DNA of 64,000 bases from an uncultured Bacteroidota bacterium (lineage in GTDB: Bacteria; Bacteroidota; Bacteroidia; Bacteroidales; P3), in the NCBI GenBank assembly GCA_902774395.1, contig CACYIK010000011.1, positions 92,450 through 156,449 on the forward strand, written 5' to 3'. Numbering within the stretch: the first letter of the stretch is position 1; each line of letters starts with the position of its first letter. Under the pieces are notes generated by a model. That model saw only the letters and a program-made list of their open reading frames with translations, made no database searches and was not told the DNA's origin. The translations under genes and the position numbers were made by a program. Below are positions 16,426-24,549 of this stretch, piece by piece.

Positions 16426-17949
16426 ATGGCAAAACAACGATATGGAATCAACGACGGCTACCGTGGCACGGTGGGCACCGTCATCGGCTATCTCTGGCGT
16501 GGCAAGTGGTGCCTCCGCGCCCGTCCGCGCTATGTGCATAATCCGCGCACCGAGCGGCAGCGCGCCGCCCGTGGACTCTTCACACAGGCCACGCAGCTGG
16601 CGTCGTGCATGAAGCAGGCGCTGCGTCTGGGGCTTCACGGAGTCTCGCTGGCACTCCACCGCACCCCCTGCAACCACTTCCACAGCATCAACCGCGACTG
16701 CTTTGCGCTGGTCGACGGCCGTCTGGAGGTGGACTATGAGAACCTCGTCGTCGCCGAGGGCGACGTGGCACTTGTAGGCTTCGGGGAACCGTTGATATCA
16801 GGGGCAAGGGAAGTCACGGTGCCTTTCGAAAAGAACCCGCAGGGGCTGCGTTGCTGTGGCGACGATACCGTCTACCTCTATGCCTGGTGTCCGTCGCTTG
16901 GCGAGGGCTTGCTGGCGTTGCCGGCCTTCCGTCGCACGGGCCAGGCCACGCTGCCGTTGCCCGACCGCTGGTCGGGTCTCGAGGTGCATCTCTATGGCTT
17001 CGTGACCGATACCGCCGGAGGGGCGTCGGTTAGCACATATATAGGTTGTGGCGAGGTGCCGTCAGCCGACGAGGTGGCGTTTGTAGCTGCGGGCGGCGAG
17101 GAGGGCTGCGGCGCCGAAGGCGACAGCCATGAGGAGGGCGGCGAGGGCCACGTCGCCGATGCCTATGCCGAATGGCAGGCGCTGCAGCACGGCGACGGGT
17201 GCCGTGAAGGGTATGGCGGTGAGCCAGGCGGCGAGGGCGCCGCCTGGGGCGTTGAGTATCAGGGGTGTGAGCAGCAGGGTGACGAGCAGCGGCGAGAGCA
17301 GCAGGAGGACCCACTGCAGGGCGTCGGCGTCGCTGTCGAGGCGTGCCGCCAGGGCGGCGAGGAGGGAGCCATAGAGCAGGTAGCCCAGGAGGAAGAAGAG
17401 CGCGAAGAGGGATGCCACGAGGGGCAGGTTGATGGCTGTGAGTCCTTGCAGGGCCTCGTCGACGAGGGGCACGGCGGTGTCGTATTGCGCCGTGGCCTCG
17501 GCGCCCTTGGTGGCGACGCTGAGGGAGGCTTCCTGCTGGCTGCGGGCCTGGTCGAAGAGGGTGGGGGCGGCGTGCTGGATGAGGCCTATAGCCGCGGCGG
17601 TGAGCAGCACCCACAGCACCAGCTGGCTGACGGCCGCCAGCGCCACGCCGGCGACCTTGCCCACCATGAGCTGTACGGGCTTCACCGACGAGGCCACGAC
17701 TTCGGCCACACGCGTGGCCTTCTCTTCCTGCACGCTACGCATCACCTGGATGCCGAAGACGATGAGTGCCAGTACCATGAGTGCCGCCAGCACGGTGGCC
17801 ATGACGGCCTTCACCTCGGCGAAGCTGTCTCGTCCCGACAGGGCGTCGCGGGCATGGAGGTGCAGCGTGGTGTTCTCCACGGAGTGGTAGACCGAGGGCT
17901 CTACTTGGTAGACGTCCTCGAGGACGGCGTTGCGCAGGAGCACCTGTAG
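16426..17949 (+). CDS. DUF6266-family protein, read-through at the 3' end
   Basis: The first ~210 codons encode a DUF6266-type protein: MAKQRYGINDGYRGTVGTVI with a following GKWCLRARPR, then a beta-rich second half ending ASVSTYIGCG, where family members normally stop. No function is established for the family. Here no stop follows the expected end near 17050. The frame stays open for ~890 further bases, all antisense to the confident ABC permease gene, and has the low-complexity Gly/Glu composition of a shadow frame. The domain is well supported; the extension is probably a consequence of a lost stop or small indel rather than a functional region. It converges on the ABC operon. Confidence 0.55.
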   Translation: MAKQRYGINDGYRGTVGTVIGYLWRGKWCLRARPRYVHNPRTERQRAARGLFTQATQLASCMKQALRLGLHGVSLALHRTPCNHFHSINRDCFALVDGRLEVDYENLVVAEGDVALVGFGEPLISGAREVTVPFEKNPQGLRCCGDDTVYLYAWCPSLGEGLLALPAFRRTGQATLPLPDRWSGLEVHLYGFVTDTAGGASVSTYIGCGEVPSADEVAFVAAGGEEGCGAEGDSHEEGGEGHVADAYAEWQALQHGDGCREGYGGEPGGEGAAWGVEYQGCEQQGDEQRREQQEDPLQGVGVAVEACRQGGEEGAIEQVAQEEEEREEGCHEGQVDGCESLQGLVDEGHGGVVLRRGLGALGGDAEGGFLLAAGLVEEGGGGVLDEAYSRGGEQHPQHQLADGRQRHAGDLAHHELYGLHRRGHDFGHTRGLLFLHATHHLDAEDDECQYHECRQHGGHDGLHLGEAVSSRQGVAGMEVQRGVLHGVVDRGLYLVDVLEDGVAQEHL

Positions 17950-18336
17950 GGTGTTGTCGACCTGGCGCATGAGTGCGGGCGGCGGCGTGCCGTCGCGGTG
18001 GTAGAGGAAGGCGTCGCGCGGGATGGTGGTCTGGCGCTGCGGTATGTGGAGGATGGCGTCGACGCCCTCGTCGTCGGCCAGGCGCTGGCGCGCGTGGTCG
18101 AGGGTGGGCATGGCGATATAGGTGACGCTCTCGGTGGAGGTGATGGAGGGGCGGAAAAGGTCGGTCTCGTCGACCAGCAGCACCACGGCGGGTTCGGCGT
18201 TGCGGTGGGCGGCGATGACGGGGATGGCGTAGAGCGCTGCCAGCAGCAGGGGCACCAGCAGGGTGAGCACCCAGAAGGCGGGACGCCGCAGGCGTAGGCG
18301 GTATTCGCGGGAGATGATGACAAAGAGTTTCTTCAT
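17062..18336 (-). CDS. ABC-2 type exporter permease (NatB-like)
   Basis: Membrane subunit of an ABC exporter, 424 aa, starting MKKLFVIISREYRLRLRRPAFW. After the first span (about 18-40) comes a large extracytoplasmic region of ~130 residues, then about five spans near the C-terminus (MATVLAALMVLALIVFGIQV and following), the ABC-2/NatB layout. The RSVQEEKATRVAEVVASSVKPVQLMVGK segment (residues after the second span) is the conserved cytosolic coupling region. The ATG overlaps the stop of the ATPase gene as ATGA, so the two are translationally coupled. Na+ or drug export is the family's usual role; the substrate here is unknown. Confidence 0.88.
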   Translation of the reverse strand: MKKLFVIISREYRLRLRRPAFWVLTLLVPLLLAALYAIPVIAAHRNAEPAVVLLVDETDLFRPSITSTESVTYIAMPTLDHARQRLADDEGVDAILHIPQRQTTIPRDAFLYHRDGTPPPALMRQVDNTLQVLLRNAVLEDVYQVEPSVYHSVENTTLHLHARDALSGRDSFAEVKAVMATVLAALMVLALIVFGIQVMRSVQEEKATRVAEVVASSVKPVQLMVGKVAGVALAAVSQLVLWVLLTAAAIGLIQHAAPTLFDQARSQQEASLSVATKGAEATAQYDTAVPLVDEALQGLTAINLPLVASLFALFFLLGYLLYGSLLAALAARLDSDADALQWVLLLLSPLLVTLLLTPLILNAPGGALAAWLTAIPFTAPVAVLQRLPFGIGIGDVALAALLMAVAFGAAALLAARSYKRHLVG

Positions 18337-18944
18337 AGTTGTACGGTTTTGGTGCAGAGGGCCGTGGCGGCCTCGCTGTTGTGGGTGGAGAGGAGTATGG
18401 CGGTGCCGTCGGCGCTGAGGCGCTGTATCTCGCGTTGCAGCAGGGCGGCGTTGTCGCGGTCGAAGCCCGAGAAGGGCTCGTCGAGGATGAGCAGGCGTGG
18501 GCTGTGGGCCACCGTGGCGATGAACTGCACCTTCTGCTGCATGCCTTTGCTGAGGCGGCTCACGGGACGGCTCCACCACTCGGCGGCGCCGAGGCGGTCG
18601 AACCACTGGCGGGCGTTGGCTTCGGCATCGCGGTGCGAGAGACCTTTGAGGCGTGCGAGGTAGACCACCTGCTCGCCGGCGCGCATGTGGCGGTAGAGGC
18701 CGCGCTCCTCGGGGAGGTAGCCTATCTGGGCGAGGTCGTCCTGGCAGAGGGGATGCCCGTCGAAGAGGAGGGTGCCGCTGTCGGGCACGAGGAGGCGTGT
18801 GACAATGCGCAGGAGGGTGGTCTTGCCGGCGCCGTTGGCGCCGAGGATACCCACCACCTCGCCGCTGTCGGCGGTGAAGCTCAGCCCGTCGAGGACGCGC
18901 TGGCTGCCGTAGGACTTGGAGATTTCTTGTACTTCGAGGAGCAT
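18333..18944 (-). CDS. ABC transporter ATP-binding protein (NatA-like)
   Basis: Cytoplasmic ATPase of the exporter encoded just downstream. The 203 residues contain Walker A GANGAGKT at 35-42, Q-loop IGYLPEERGLY, signature LSKGMQQK, Walker B LLILDEPF and the H-loop STHNSEAA. It is short for the family (usually 230-300 aa) because it ends soon after the H-loop, at KTVQL, so the C-terminal extension is missing. The region upstream of its start carries a T-run and CCTAGG repeats. Confidence 0.92.
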   Translation of the reverse strand: MLLEVQEISKSYGSQRVLDGLSFTADSGEVVGILGANGAGKTTLLRIVTRLLVPDSGTLLFDGHPLCQDDLAQIGYLPEERGLYRHMRAGEQVVYLARLKGLSHRDAEANARQWFDRLGAAEWWSRPVSRLSKGMQQKVQFIATVAHSPRLLILDEPFSGFDRDNAALLQREIQRLSADGTAILLSTHNSEAATALCTKTVQL

Positions 18945-18954
18945 GGATTGTTTT

Positions 18955-19017
18955 TTTTTTCTAGGTTTTTCTAGGTCTTCCTAGGATCACCTAGGCTTTC
19001 CTAGGTTTTCCTAGGTT
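18955..19017. repeat. CCTAGGTTTT tandem array
   Basis: Six degenerate copies of a ~10-base unit CTAGGTTTTC / CTAGGTCTTC follow a poly-T run. The array covers the last codons and TAG stop of the BatA-like gene on the minus strand, so that its C-terminus NLGKPRKA is repeat-encoded. Confidence 0.9.
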
Positions 19018-21045
19018 TAATAAAATTGTCTCTCCGAGGAGGGTGGCGAGGGCCAGGAGGAGGCACCAGCGCCAGAGGGGTGTGCCGTTGCGGCGGGCGC
19101 GAATCTCCTGGTCGAGGGGCTTGGCGCTGTTGCGCATCACGCTGACACCGTCGAGGTCGTCGACCATGTCGTCGAGGTCGGAACGGCTGTAGAAGGTGAG
19201 CTGCGACTCGAGGCGGTTATAGTTGAAAGCCAGGTGCTCGGAGGGGAGTGACTGAGTGGCTGAGTGGCTGAGTGGCTGGGTGAGTTGATAGATGCCGGCC
19301 TTGGCGAATTCGCCGTGGGGGATGAGGACACTGCGGCTGCCGATACGGCGGATATCAGGGATGAATGATGAATGATGAGTGATGAGTGATGAGTGACATT
19401 CAACAGTGGATTCGGGGTCGTAGGAGTCTTGGAGGAAGATGGGGTCGTTGCTGCCGAGGGTGTAGGCGGCGGGGCTGAGGGGACGGCTGTAGAGGGCCAT
19501 GTTGTAGAGCGTGGGTACGAAGAGGGCCTGGTTGACGAGGTCGGTGTACTCGGCGGTGAGGGGGGCGGTGAAGAGGTAGAGGTGTCCGGCACCATGGGGT
19601 GTGGCGACGAGGAGGTCGCTGCCGTCGGCGAGGGTGATGACGGGTTGCTTCAGTGCCTGCCCGGCGGCGAGGAGGTAGTGTCCCTGTGTGGTGGGCATCT
19701 CCATCTCGTCGTTGCGGCCGCTGAAGACATTGCGGTAGAGGCTGCTGCCGTAGTCCACGCGCGAGGCTTTGAGGAATTGGCGGCTCCACTTGTCGAGTTG
19801 CGGCGCCTGCAGCATGGCGAGCAGGGCGTTGAGCTGTGAGATGTCGCCGTCGGCCGGCGGGACGACACAGAGGGTGCCTCCCTCTTCGACCCATGAGGCC
19901 AGCGCCTGGGCGTCGCCCGAGGGCAGGGCGATGAGTTCGTTGATAATGATAAAGTTGAGTGATGAGTGATGTGTGAGGAGTGATGAGTATTGGTAGCGGA
20001 GGCTGCTGTCGTGGGCGAAGAGTTTTTCTAGGTTGTCGTTGGCCTTGCCCACCTGCATCATCTCGATGGGCTGGCCGGCAAGGAGGGTGAAGTGGTAGCT
20101 GTCGTCGAAGGTGACGGGGTAGTCGGTGATGTCGACGTGTCCGTCGAGCCATCCGGCGCTGTCGATGGTGAAGCGCAGGGAGGCCTTGGCGCTGGCGCCG
20201 GCGGGGATGTCGAGGGTCGCCAGGGCACGTTCGCGGCCACCGATGGAGAGCTTGACAGGCAGTTTCTCTATGTCGTGGCTGCCGCGGTTGCTGATGGTGG
20301 CATCGATGGTGACGCTGCCGCCGACGAAGTAGGCGGGGGCGTCGAGGGTGATGGTGTCGATGGTGAGGTTGTCGGTGGCGACGCCCTCCAGCGGTACCAG
20401 CATGTAATCTAATGTTGAATCAGGAATGAGGAATGATGAAAGATCGGAGACCGAGGTCTGAAAGTCGGAGACGAGGTAGGCGTGGCGGTTGGCGGCGCCG
20501 CTGTGGTTCATGAAGTCGGCCTGGCGCTGCATCACCTCGCTGAGGCGGCGGCTGGCGGGACCGATGTGGAGGGTGTCGACAGCATCGAGGAACTCGTCAC
20601 GGCTGAGCCAGTGGAACTCCGCGCCGTCGAGGTTGTTGGAGAGCAACTGGTAGCGGTCGCCGGGCTGGTAGGCGGCGGCGATCTCGCGGGCTTTCTGCTT
20701 GGCGGTCTCGAGGAGGGTGCCGTCGCTGCCGCCGTTCTCCATACTGAAGGAGTTGTCGATATAGACGCTCACCACCGTGGCGCCGGAGCGCATCTGCCCC
20801 TCTTTGGAGGGCAGCGTGGGCTGGGCGAAGGCCAGGACGAGGAAGAGGATGGCCAAGCAGCGCAGGAGTAGCACCAGCCAGCGTCGCACTTGACGCACCC
20901 TGTGCTTCTCGCTCTGCACCTCCCGCAGCCGCTCTACATTGCTGAAGTAGACCTTGCGGTAGCGGCGGAAGTTGAAGAGGTGCACCGCGATGGGGATGGC
21001 CAGGGCCAGCAGTCCCCAGAGGAATATGGGATTAGCAAAGATCAT
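18991..21045 (-). CDS. BatA-domain, VWA-like membrane protein
   Basis: 684 residues. The N-terminus (FANPIFLWGLLALAIPIAVH, FNFRRYRKVYFSNVERL, VRRWLVLLLRCLAILFLVLA) is the BatA/aerotolerance double-membrane-span domain. It is followed by a von Willebrand A-like fold with VVSVYIDNSFSMEN in place of the DxSxS metal site, a beta-sandwich region, and a final span near the C-terminus. Family members are linked to envelope stress and aerotolerance operons in Bacteroidetes; the exact role is unknown. Four stretches are encoded by short repeats: SSFLIPDSTL (~200-209), YSSLLTHHSSL (~354-364), [11 protein letters not shown] (~548-558) and PLSHSATQSLPS (~588-600). It overlaps nth by 14 bases. Confidence 0.85.
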   Translation of the reverse strand: MIFANPIFLWGLLALAIPIAVHLFNFRRYRKVYFSNVERLREVQSEKHRVRQVRRWLVLLLRCLAILFLVLAFAQPTLPSKEGQMRSGATVVSVYIDNSFSMENGGSDGTLLETAKQKAREIAAAYQPGDRYQLLSNNLDGAEFHWLSRDEFLDAVDTLHIGPASRRLSEVMQRQADFMNHSGAANRHAYLVSDFQTSVSDLSSFLIPDSTLDYMLVPLEGVATDNLTIDTITLDAPAYFVGGSVTIDATISNRGSHDIEKLPVKLSIGGRERALATLDIPAGASAKASLRFTIDSAGWLDGHVDITDYPVTFDDSYHFTLLAGQPIEMMQVGKANDNLEKLFAHDSSLRYQYSSLLTHHSSLNFIIINELIALPSGDAQALASWVEEGGTLCVVPPADGDISQLNALLAMLQAPQLDKWSRQFLKASRVDYGSSLYRNVFSGRNDEMEMPTTQGHYLLAAGQALKQPVITLADGSDLLVATPHGAGHLYLFTAPLTAEYTDLVNQALFVPTLYNMALYSRPLSPAAYTLGSNDPIFLQDSYDPESTVECHSSLITHHSSFIPDIRRIGSRSVLIPHGEFAKAGIYQLTQPLSHSATQSLPSEHLAFNYNRLESQLTFYSRSDLDDMVDDLDGVSVMRNSAKPLDQEIRARRNGTPLWRWCLLLALATLLGETILLNLGKPRKA

Positions 21046-21724
21046 GGTCAGGTGATGAGTGATGGGTGGTGAGTGATGAGTGGTGAGTGATGAGTGATGA
21101 GTGGTGGCGGCAGAGGTCGCTGATGCAGCATGTGTCGCACTTGGGTTTGCGGGCCTGGCAGACGTAGCGTCCGTGGAGGATGAGCCAGTGGTGGGCTTTG
21201 GGGAGGAGTTCGGCGGGGATGTGCTTGACGAGGGTGCGCTCGGTCTCGAGGGGTGTCTTGGAGTTGCGGGTAAGGCCTATGCGGTTGGCCACGCGAAAGA
21301 CATGGGTGTCGACGGGCATGGCGGGCAGCTCGAAGACTACGGCGGCGATGACGTTGGCGGTCTTGCGGCCCACGCCGGGGAGGCGTTGCAGGTCGCTGAG
21401 GTCTGAGGGCACCTGGCCGTCGAAGTCGCTCTGCAGCATGCGGGCCATGGCGGCGAGATGCTGGCTCTTGCTGTTGGGGTAGGAGACAGAGCGTATGTAG
21501 GGGAAGAGGTCGTCGGGCGTAGCCTTCGCCATGGCGGCGGCATCGGGGTAGGCCTCGAAGAGGGCAGGCGTCACCATGTTCACGCGCTTGTCGGTGCACT
21601 GTGCCGACAGTATGACGGCTACCAGCAGCTGGAACGGCGTGCCGTAGTGCAACTCCGTCTCCGCCACAGGCATGGCCTGCTCGAAACGTTCGATGACCTG
21701 GTTGTATCTGTCCTGTATTCTCAT
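21032..21724 (-). CDS. nth: Endonuclease III
   Basis: DNA glycosylase/AP lyase that removes oxidised pyrimidines. The 230 residues show the helix-hairpin-helix LPGVGRKTANVI with its catalytic Lys, VDTHVFRVANRIG with the catalytic Asp, and the 4Fe-4S ligand set C-x6-C-x2-C-x5-C (CQARKPKCDTCCISDLC). The family normally ends soon after the cluster. Here about 20 more residues ([18 protein letters not shown]) encoded by GAGTGATGAGTG repeats at 21046-21105 extend it into the next gene's start. The enzyme core is complete. Confidence 0.95.
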   Translation of the reverse strand: MRIQDRYNQVIERFEQAMPVAETELHYGTPFQLLVAVILSAQCTDKRVNMVTPALFEAYPDAAAMAKATPDDLFPYIRSVSYPNSKSQHLAAMARMLQSDFDGQVPSDLSDLQRLPGVGRKTANVIAAVVFELPAMPVDTHVFRVANRIGLTRNSKTPLETERTLVKHIPAELLPKAHHWLILHGRYVCQARKPKCDTCCISDLCRHHSSLITHHSSLTTHHSSPDHDLC

Positions 21725-21805
21725 ACTGCTTAACGGCTTTTTTATTTTAACGGCGAATATTTCTAATGAAACTAATTGCTGCTACGGGTAATAATTGTAG
21801 GCTTA

Positions 21806-22237
21806 TTACGCGAATACAGCTGGCTTCGCCGCTGTTACTCCCCACTTCTTCTGGCAGGGTACTCTTTCGAATTGTAGTTTTGTGGTTCCGAAATTAATTA
21901 AGAGGCCGAGTTCCATGCCAGTCGCCTTTAGATAATTGTAGATTTGCGCATAGTGTTCATCAGTAAAAGAGGATACGGCCTTTAGTTCGACGATAATCTT
22001 GTTGAAGCAAAAGAAATCAACCCTGAAGTTTTTATCTAAGAGTTGCTCTTTATAGTATAGAGGGAATTCTTTCTCTCTCTCGAAATCAATGCCCCTCAAT
22101 TTGAATTCTTTCTCTAAAGCAGACTGATATATAGGTTCGGTGAATCCGTAGCCAAGGGTATTGTGAACCTCGATGGCTGCACCAATGATCCTGTAAGATT
22201 CCTCCTTGTATATCAGATTATTTTCTGTCATGGTCAT
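21806..22237 (-). CDS. GxxExxY family protein (PD-(D/E)xK-like)
   Basis: 143 residues with the naming motif GFTEPIYQSALEKEF and a later VDFFCFNKIIVELKA, which fits the D...ExK core of a PD-(D/E)xK nuclease fold, then INFGTTKLQFERV. Biological role unknown; genes of this family are commonly scattered and multicopy in Bacteroidetes. Its base composition is clearly more AT-rich than its neighbours. It sits between an 11-base sequence at 21749-21759 and its inverse at 22388-22398, suggesting recent arrival. It is followed upstream (minus sense) by a 66-bp tandem duplication. Confidence 0.85.
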   Translation of the reverse strand: MTMTENNLIYKEESYRIIGAAIEVHNTLGYGFTEPIYQSALEKEFKLRGIDFEREKEFPLYYKEQLLDKNFRVDFFCFNKIIVELKAVSSFTDEHYAQIYNYLKATGMELGLLINFGTTKLQFERVPCQKKWGVTAAKPAVFA

Positions 22238-22268
22238 TATAAGTTGAGGCGTGCCTGCCGTTAGGCAG

Positions 22269-22400
22269 ATTTAGCGTCATTAGCCAATCATTTAGTTGCG
22301 TAGCATTCGTTAAATATGTTTTATTCGCCGTTGAATTTAGCGTCATTAGCCAATCATTTAGTTGCGTAGCATTCGTTAAATATGTTTTATTCGCCGTTGA
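22269..22400. repeat. Exact 66-bp tandem duplication
   Basis: Bases 22269-22334 are repeated without a mismatch at 22335-22400. Each copy starts ATTTAGCGTCATTAGCC and ends TTATTCGCCGTTGA. The unit lies between the GxxExxY gene and the EEP-family gene and does not encode a recognisable peptide. Exact identity suggests a recent event. Confidence 0.95.
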
Positions 22401-22420
22401 AAAAGTTGCCGATGAAGAAG

Positions 22421-23488
22421 TTATTCGCTGTCGAGTTCCAGTGACACGAGCACGGGGTAGTGGTCGGAGATGTCGGTGTGGATGCGGCGGTAGCTGAGGG
22501 TGGTGAACTCTTTGCTGCGGAACACCATGTCGATGCGGAAGCGTGGGAAGCTGCCGTTGTAGGTGGAGCCGAAGCCGGAGCCCTCGTCACGGTAGGTGTC
22601 GTCGAGGTAGTCGGTGATCTGGCTGTAGAGCCACGAGGAGGGTATGTCGTTCATGTCGCCCGCGAAGATGAGCGGGATACTGCAGTCGCGCACCAGGGGG
22701 CAGAGGTGGTTGAGCCACTCCTCTTCGTGCTTGAGGACGGTCTCCTTGCCTTTGCTGAGTGTGTGACGCGAGGAGGAGTCGAGTTTTCCATGGCGCAGCT
22801 GGTCGATGTCCTCGCGCTCGTCGAGGCTGAAGGCGTAGCTGTCCATGTGCACGCAGCAGAGGCGGAAGCGGCGGTCGTCTTTCATGAGCTCGACGAGGAC
22901 TTTCTGCTGGTCAATGCGTTTGACGTAGGTGATGGGGAGCTTGGAGAAGACCACGGTGCCGGAGGGTTTGTTCTCGTTGCCGCGAGAGCCGTAGAAGTGG
23001 TTGTAGCCCATGACGGTGAGGCTGTCGGTGACGTTCAACCCTTTGACGGCGACATACTCCTGCAGGCAGAGGAGGTCGGGCTGCTCTTCACGGACGAGGT
23101 TGAGGAAGAGCAGGGCGTTGGTGTCTTTGGGTGTCGACTCGAAGCCGTTGCCGCCGAAGTTGTGGAGGTTATAGCTGAGGAGGCTGATCAGGTGCGGGTG
23201 CTCCTCGCGCGAGGGTACCTCGGAGGTGCCGCCAATCTGGAAGAAGAGGCCTATGTAGGAGAAGCGTATGAGGATGGTGCCGGCGGAGACGAGGAATTCC
23301 CAGCGGCCCATGAAGAGCCATACGAGGGCCAGCACGACGTTGAGCAGCAGCATGGGAAGGAAGCCGTAGGCGAGGATGGACGGCAGGATGCTGGAGGAAG
23401 GGGCGATGGCGCCGGCAAGGGTAGTGGCTATCAGCCCCAGGGCGGCGATAATATTGAATACTAGTAATATAATGCGAAACTTCTTCAT
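22421..23488 (-). CDS. Endonuclease/exonuclease/phosphatase family membrane protein
   Basis: 355 residues. The first ~105 form three hydrophobic spans (IILLVFNIIAALGLIATTLA; ILPSILAYGFLPMLLLNVVL; a third near FLVSAGTILIRFSYIGLFF). The rest is a metal-dependent EEP domain: LLSYNLHNFGG, LLCLQEYV (metal Glu), IFAGDMNDI and a C-terminal SDHYPVLV with the catalytic Asp-His pair. The active site is predicted to face the periplasm. Substrate unknown; Bacteroidetes homologues are annotated only by fold. A TATCTTTG -7 element lies 12-19 bases before the start. Confidence 0.88.
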   Translation of the reverse strand: MKKFRIILLVFNIIAALGLIATTLAGAIAPSSSILPSILAYGFLPMLLLNVVLALVWLFMGRWEFLVSAGTILIRFSYIGLFFQIGGTSEVPSREEHPHLISLLSYNLHNFGGNGFESTPKDTNALLFLNLVREEQPDLLCLQEYVAVKGLNVTDSLTVMGYNHFYGSRGNENKPSGTVVFSKLPITYVKRIDQQKVLVELMKDDRRFRLCCVHMDSYAFSLDEREDIDQLRHGKLDSSSRHTLSKGKETVLKHEEEWLNHLCPLVRDCSIPLIFAGDMNDIPSSWLYSQITDYLDDTYRDEGSGFGSTYNGSFPRFRIDMVFRSKEFTTLSYRRIHTDISDHYPVLVSLELDSE

Positions 23489-23499
23489 CTTTACAGATG

Positions 23500-23507
23500 C
23501 AAAGATA
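23500..23507 (-). promoter_or_regulatory. -7 element of the EEP gene promoter
   Basis: CAAAGATA on the + strand reads TATCTTTG on the minus strand, matching the Bacteroidetes TAnnTTTG element, directly before the gene starting at 23488. No TTTG is present 19 bases upstream, so the -33 element is weak. Confidence 0.6.
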
Positions 23508-23532
23508 CGAAAAAAGTTTCACTCTTCGCCGT

Positions 23533-24288
23533 TCATTTTATGTTTCTCCAGAAATCCCAGCTGAGGTCGGCCTGGCGGTGTAGCATCTCGAGGCCGTCCT
23601 TGACGATGGCGCCACGCTCGGCAGCCTGGCGGAGGAAAAGGGTGGGGGAGGGGTTGTAGATGAGGTCGTAAACGAATTGAGAATTGAGAATTGAGAATTG
23701 AGAATTGTTTAATTCCAGGGGGGTGCGGTCGGTGTCGGGGTACATGCCGACGGGGGTGGCGTTGGTGATTAAAGTGGAGAGTGGAAAGTGGAGAGTGGAG
23801 AGCTGGTCGTAGGAGATGGCGTTTGTGTGATGGTCGGGGTGGCGGGAGACGAAGGTGTGGGGGATGGCTAGTTGCTGCAGCGCATAGGCTACGGCGCGGG
23901 CGGCGCCGCCGGTGCCGAGGATGAAAGCCTGAGTGATGGGTGAGGAGTGGTGAGTGATGAGAGAGGAGAGTGTATCGCGGAAGGCGGGGGCGTCGGTGTT
24001 GTGACCGATGAGGCGGTCGTTCTCTACGGTGACGCAGTTGACGGCACCGACGGCAGAGGCTACCTCGTCAAGGGCGTCGAGCTGCGGGATGACCTCCTGT
24101 TTGTAGGGCACTGTGACGTTGAAGCCCGACAGTCCCTCACGCAAAGCCCATTCCTTCAGCCCTTCCACCGAGGGCAACTCGAAGAGCTCGTAGCTGTGGT
24201 CCGTCAACCCCAACTCCGCAAACTTGTGAGTGAAATACTCCTGTGACCAGGAGTGTCCTAGCTTTTTCCCGATGAGCCCGTATTTCAT
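23533..24288 (-). CDS. aroE: Shikimate dehydrogenase with three repeat-derived loops
   Basis: Reduces 3-dehydroshikimate with NADPH in aromatic amino acid synthesis. The start is the ATG at 24288 (MKYGLIGKKLGHSWSQEYF), giving 251 aa; the longer frame upstream runs into a tRNA gene. Core motifs are intact: LSGFNVTVPYKQ (catalytic Lys), GAVNCV, GHNTDAPAF, NADPH loop ILGTGGAARAVAYAL, YDLIYNP and KDGLEMLHRQA. Three loops are encoded by three different short-repeat families: [11 protein letters not shown] (~108-118), STLHFPLSTLI (~162-172) and NSQFSILNSQF (~192-202). Lengths by memory of homologues are nearly unchanged, so the repeats seem to have replaced rather than simply lengthened loops. Confidence 0.94.
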   Translation of the reverse strand: MKYGLIGKKLGHSWSQEYFTHKFAELGLTDHSYELFELPSVEGLKEWALREGLSGFNVTVPYKQEVIPQLDALDEVASAVGAVNCVTVENDRLIGHNTDAPAFRDTLSSLITHHSSPITQAFILGTGGAARAVAYALQQLAIPHTFVSRHPDHHTNAISYDQLSTLHFPLSTLITNATPVGMYPDTDRTPLELNNSQFSILNSQFVYDLIYNPSPTLFLRQAAERGAIVKDGLEMLHRQADLSWDFWRNIK

Positions 24289-24309
24289 GGAGCACGCTTT
24301 AGTACATAT

Positions 24310-24336
24310 AAAAAAAAGAAGGCCGTTTGACCTTCT
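24310..24336 (-). terminator. Terminator after tRNA-Leu(CAG)
   Basis: On the minus strand AGAAGGTC and GGCCTTCT pair (one G-U) around a four-base loop and are followed by a run of eight T. It lies just past the CCA end of the tRNA gene and before the aroE start. Confidence 0.85.
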
Positions 24337-24339
24337 CTT

Positions 24340-24424
<85 letters not shown>

Positions 24425-24464
24425 TGGTAGCATTCCATCTCTTGGAATGAATCTTTCAGATTTG

Positions 24465-24547
24465 TGCCCAGGACAAGACTTGAACTTGCACCGCCTATGG
24501 CGACTACCCCCTCAAAGTAGCGTGTCTACCAATTCCACCACCTGGGC
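24465..24547 (-). tRNA. tRNA-Leu (anticodon GAG)
   Basis: On the minus strand it begins GCCCAGGTGGTGGAATTGG and has a 7-bp acceptor stem, anticodon loop TTGAGGG (GAG, reading CUC/CUU), a class-II variable arm (GTCGCCATAGGC) and T-arm GTTCAAGTC. The 3' flank reads A-CAA, so CCA is not encoded, unlike its partner. A perfect promoter lies ~80 bases upstream. Confidence 0.93.
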
Positions 24548-24549
24548 CT

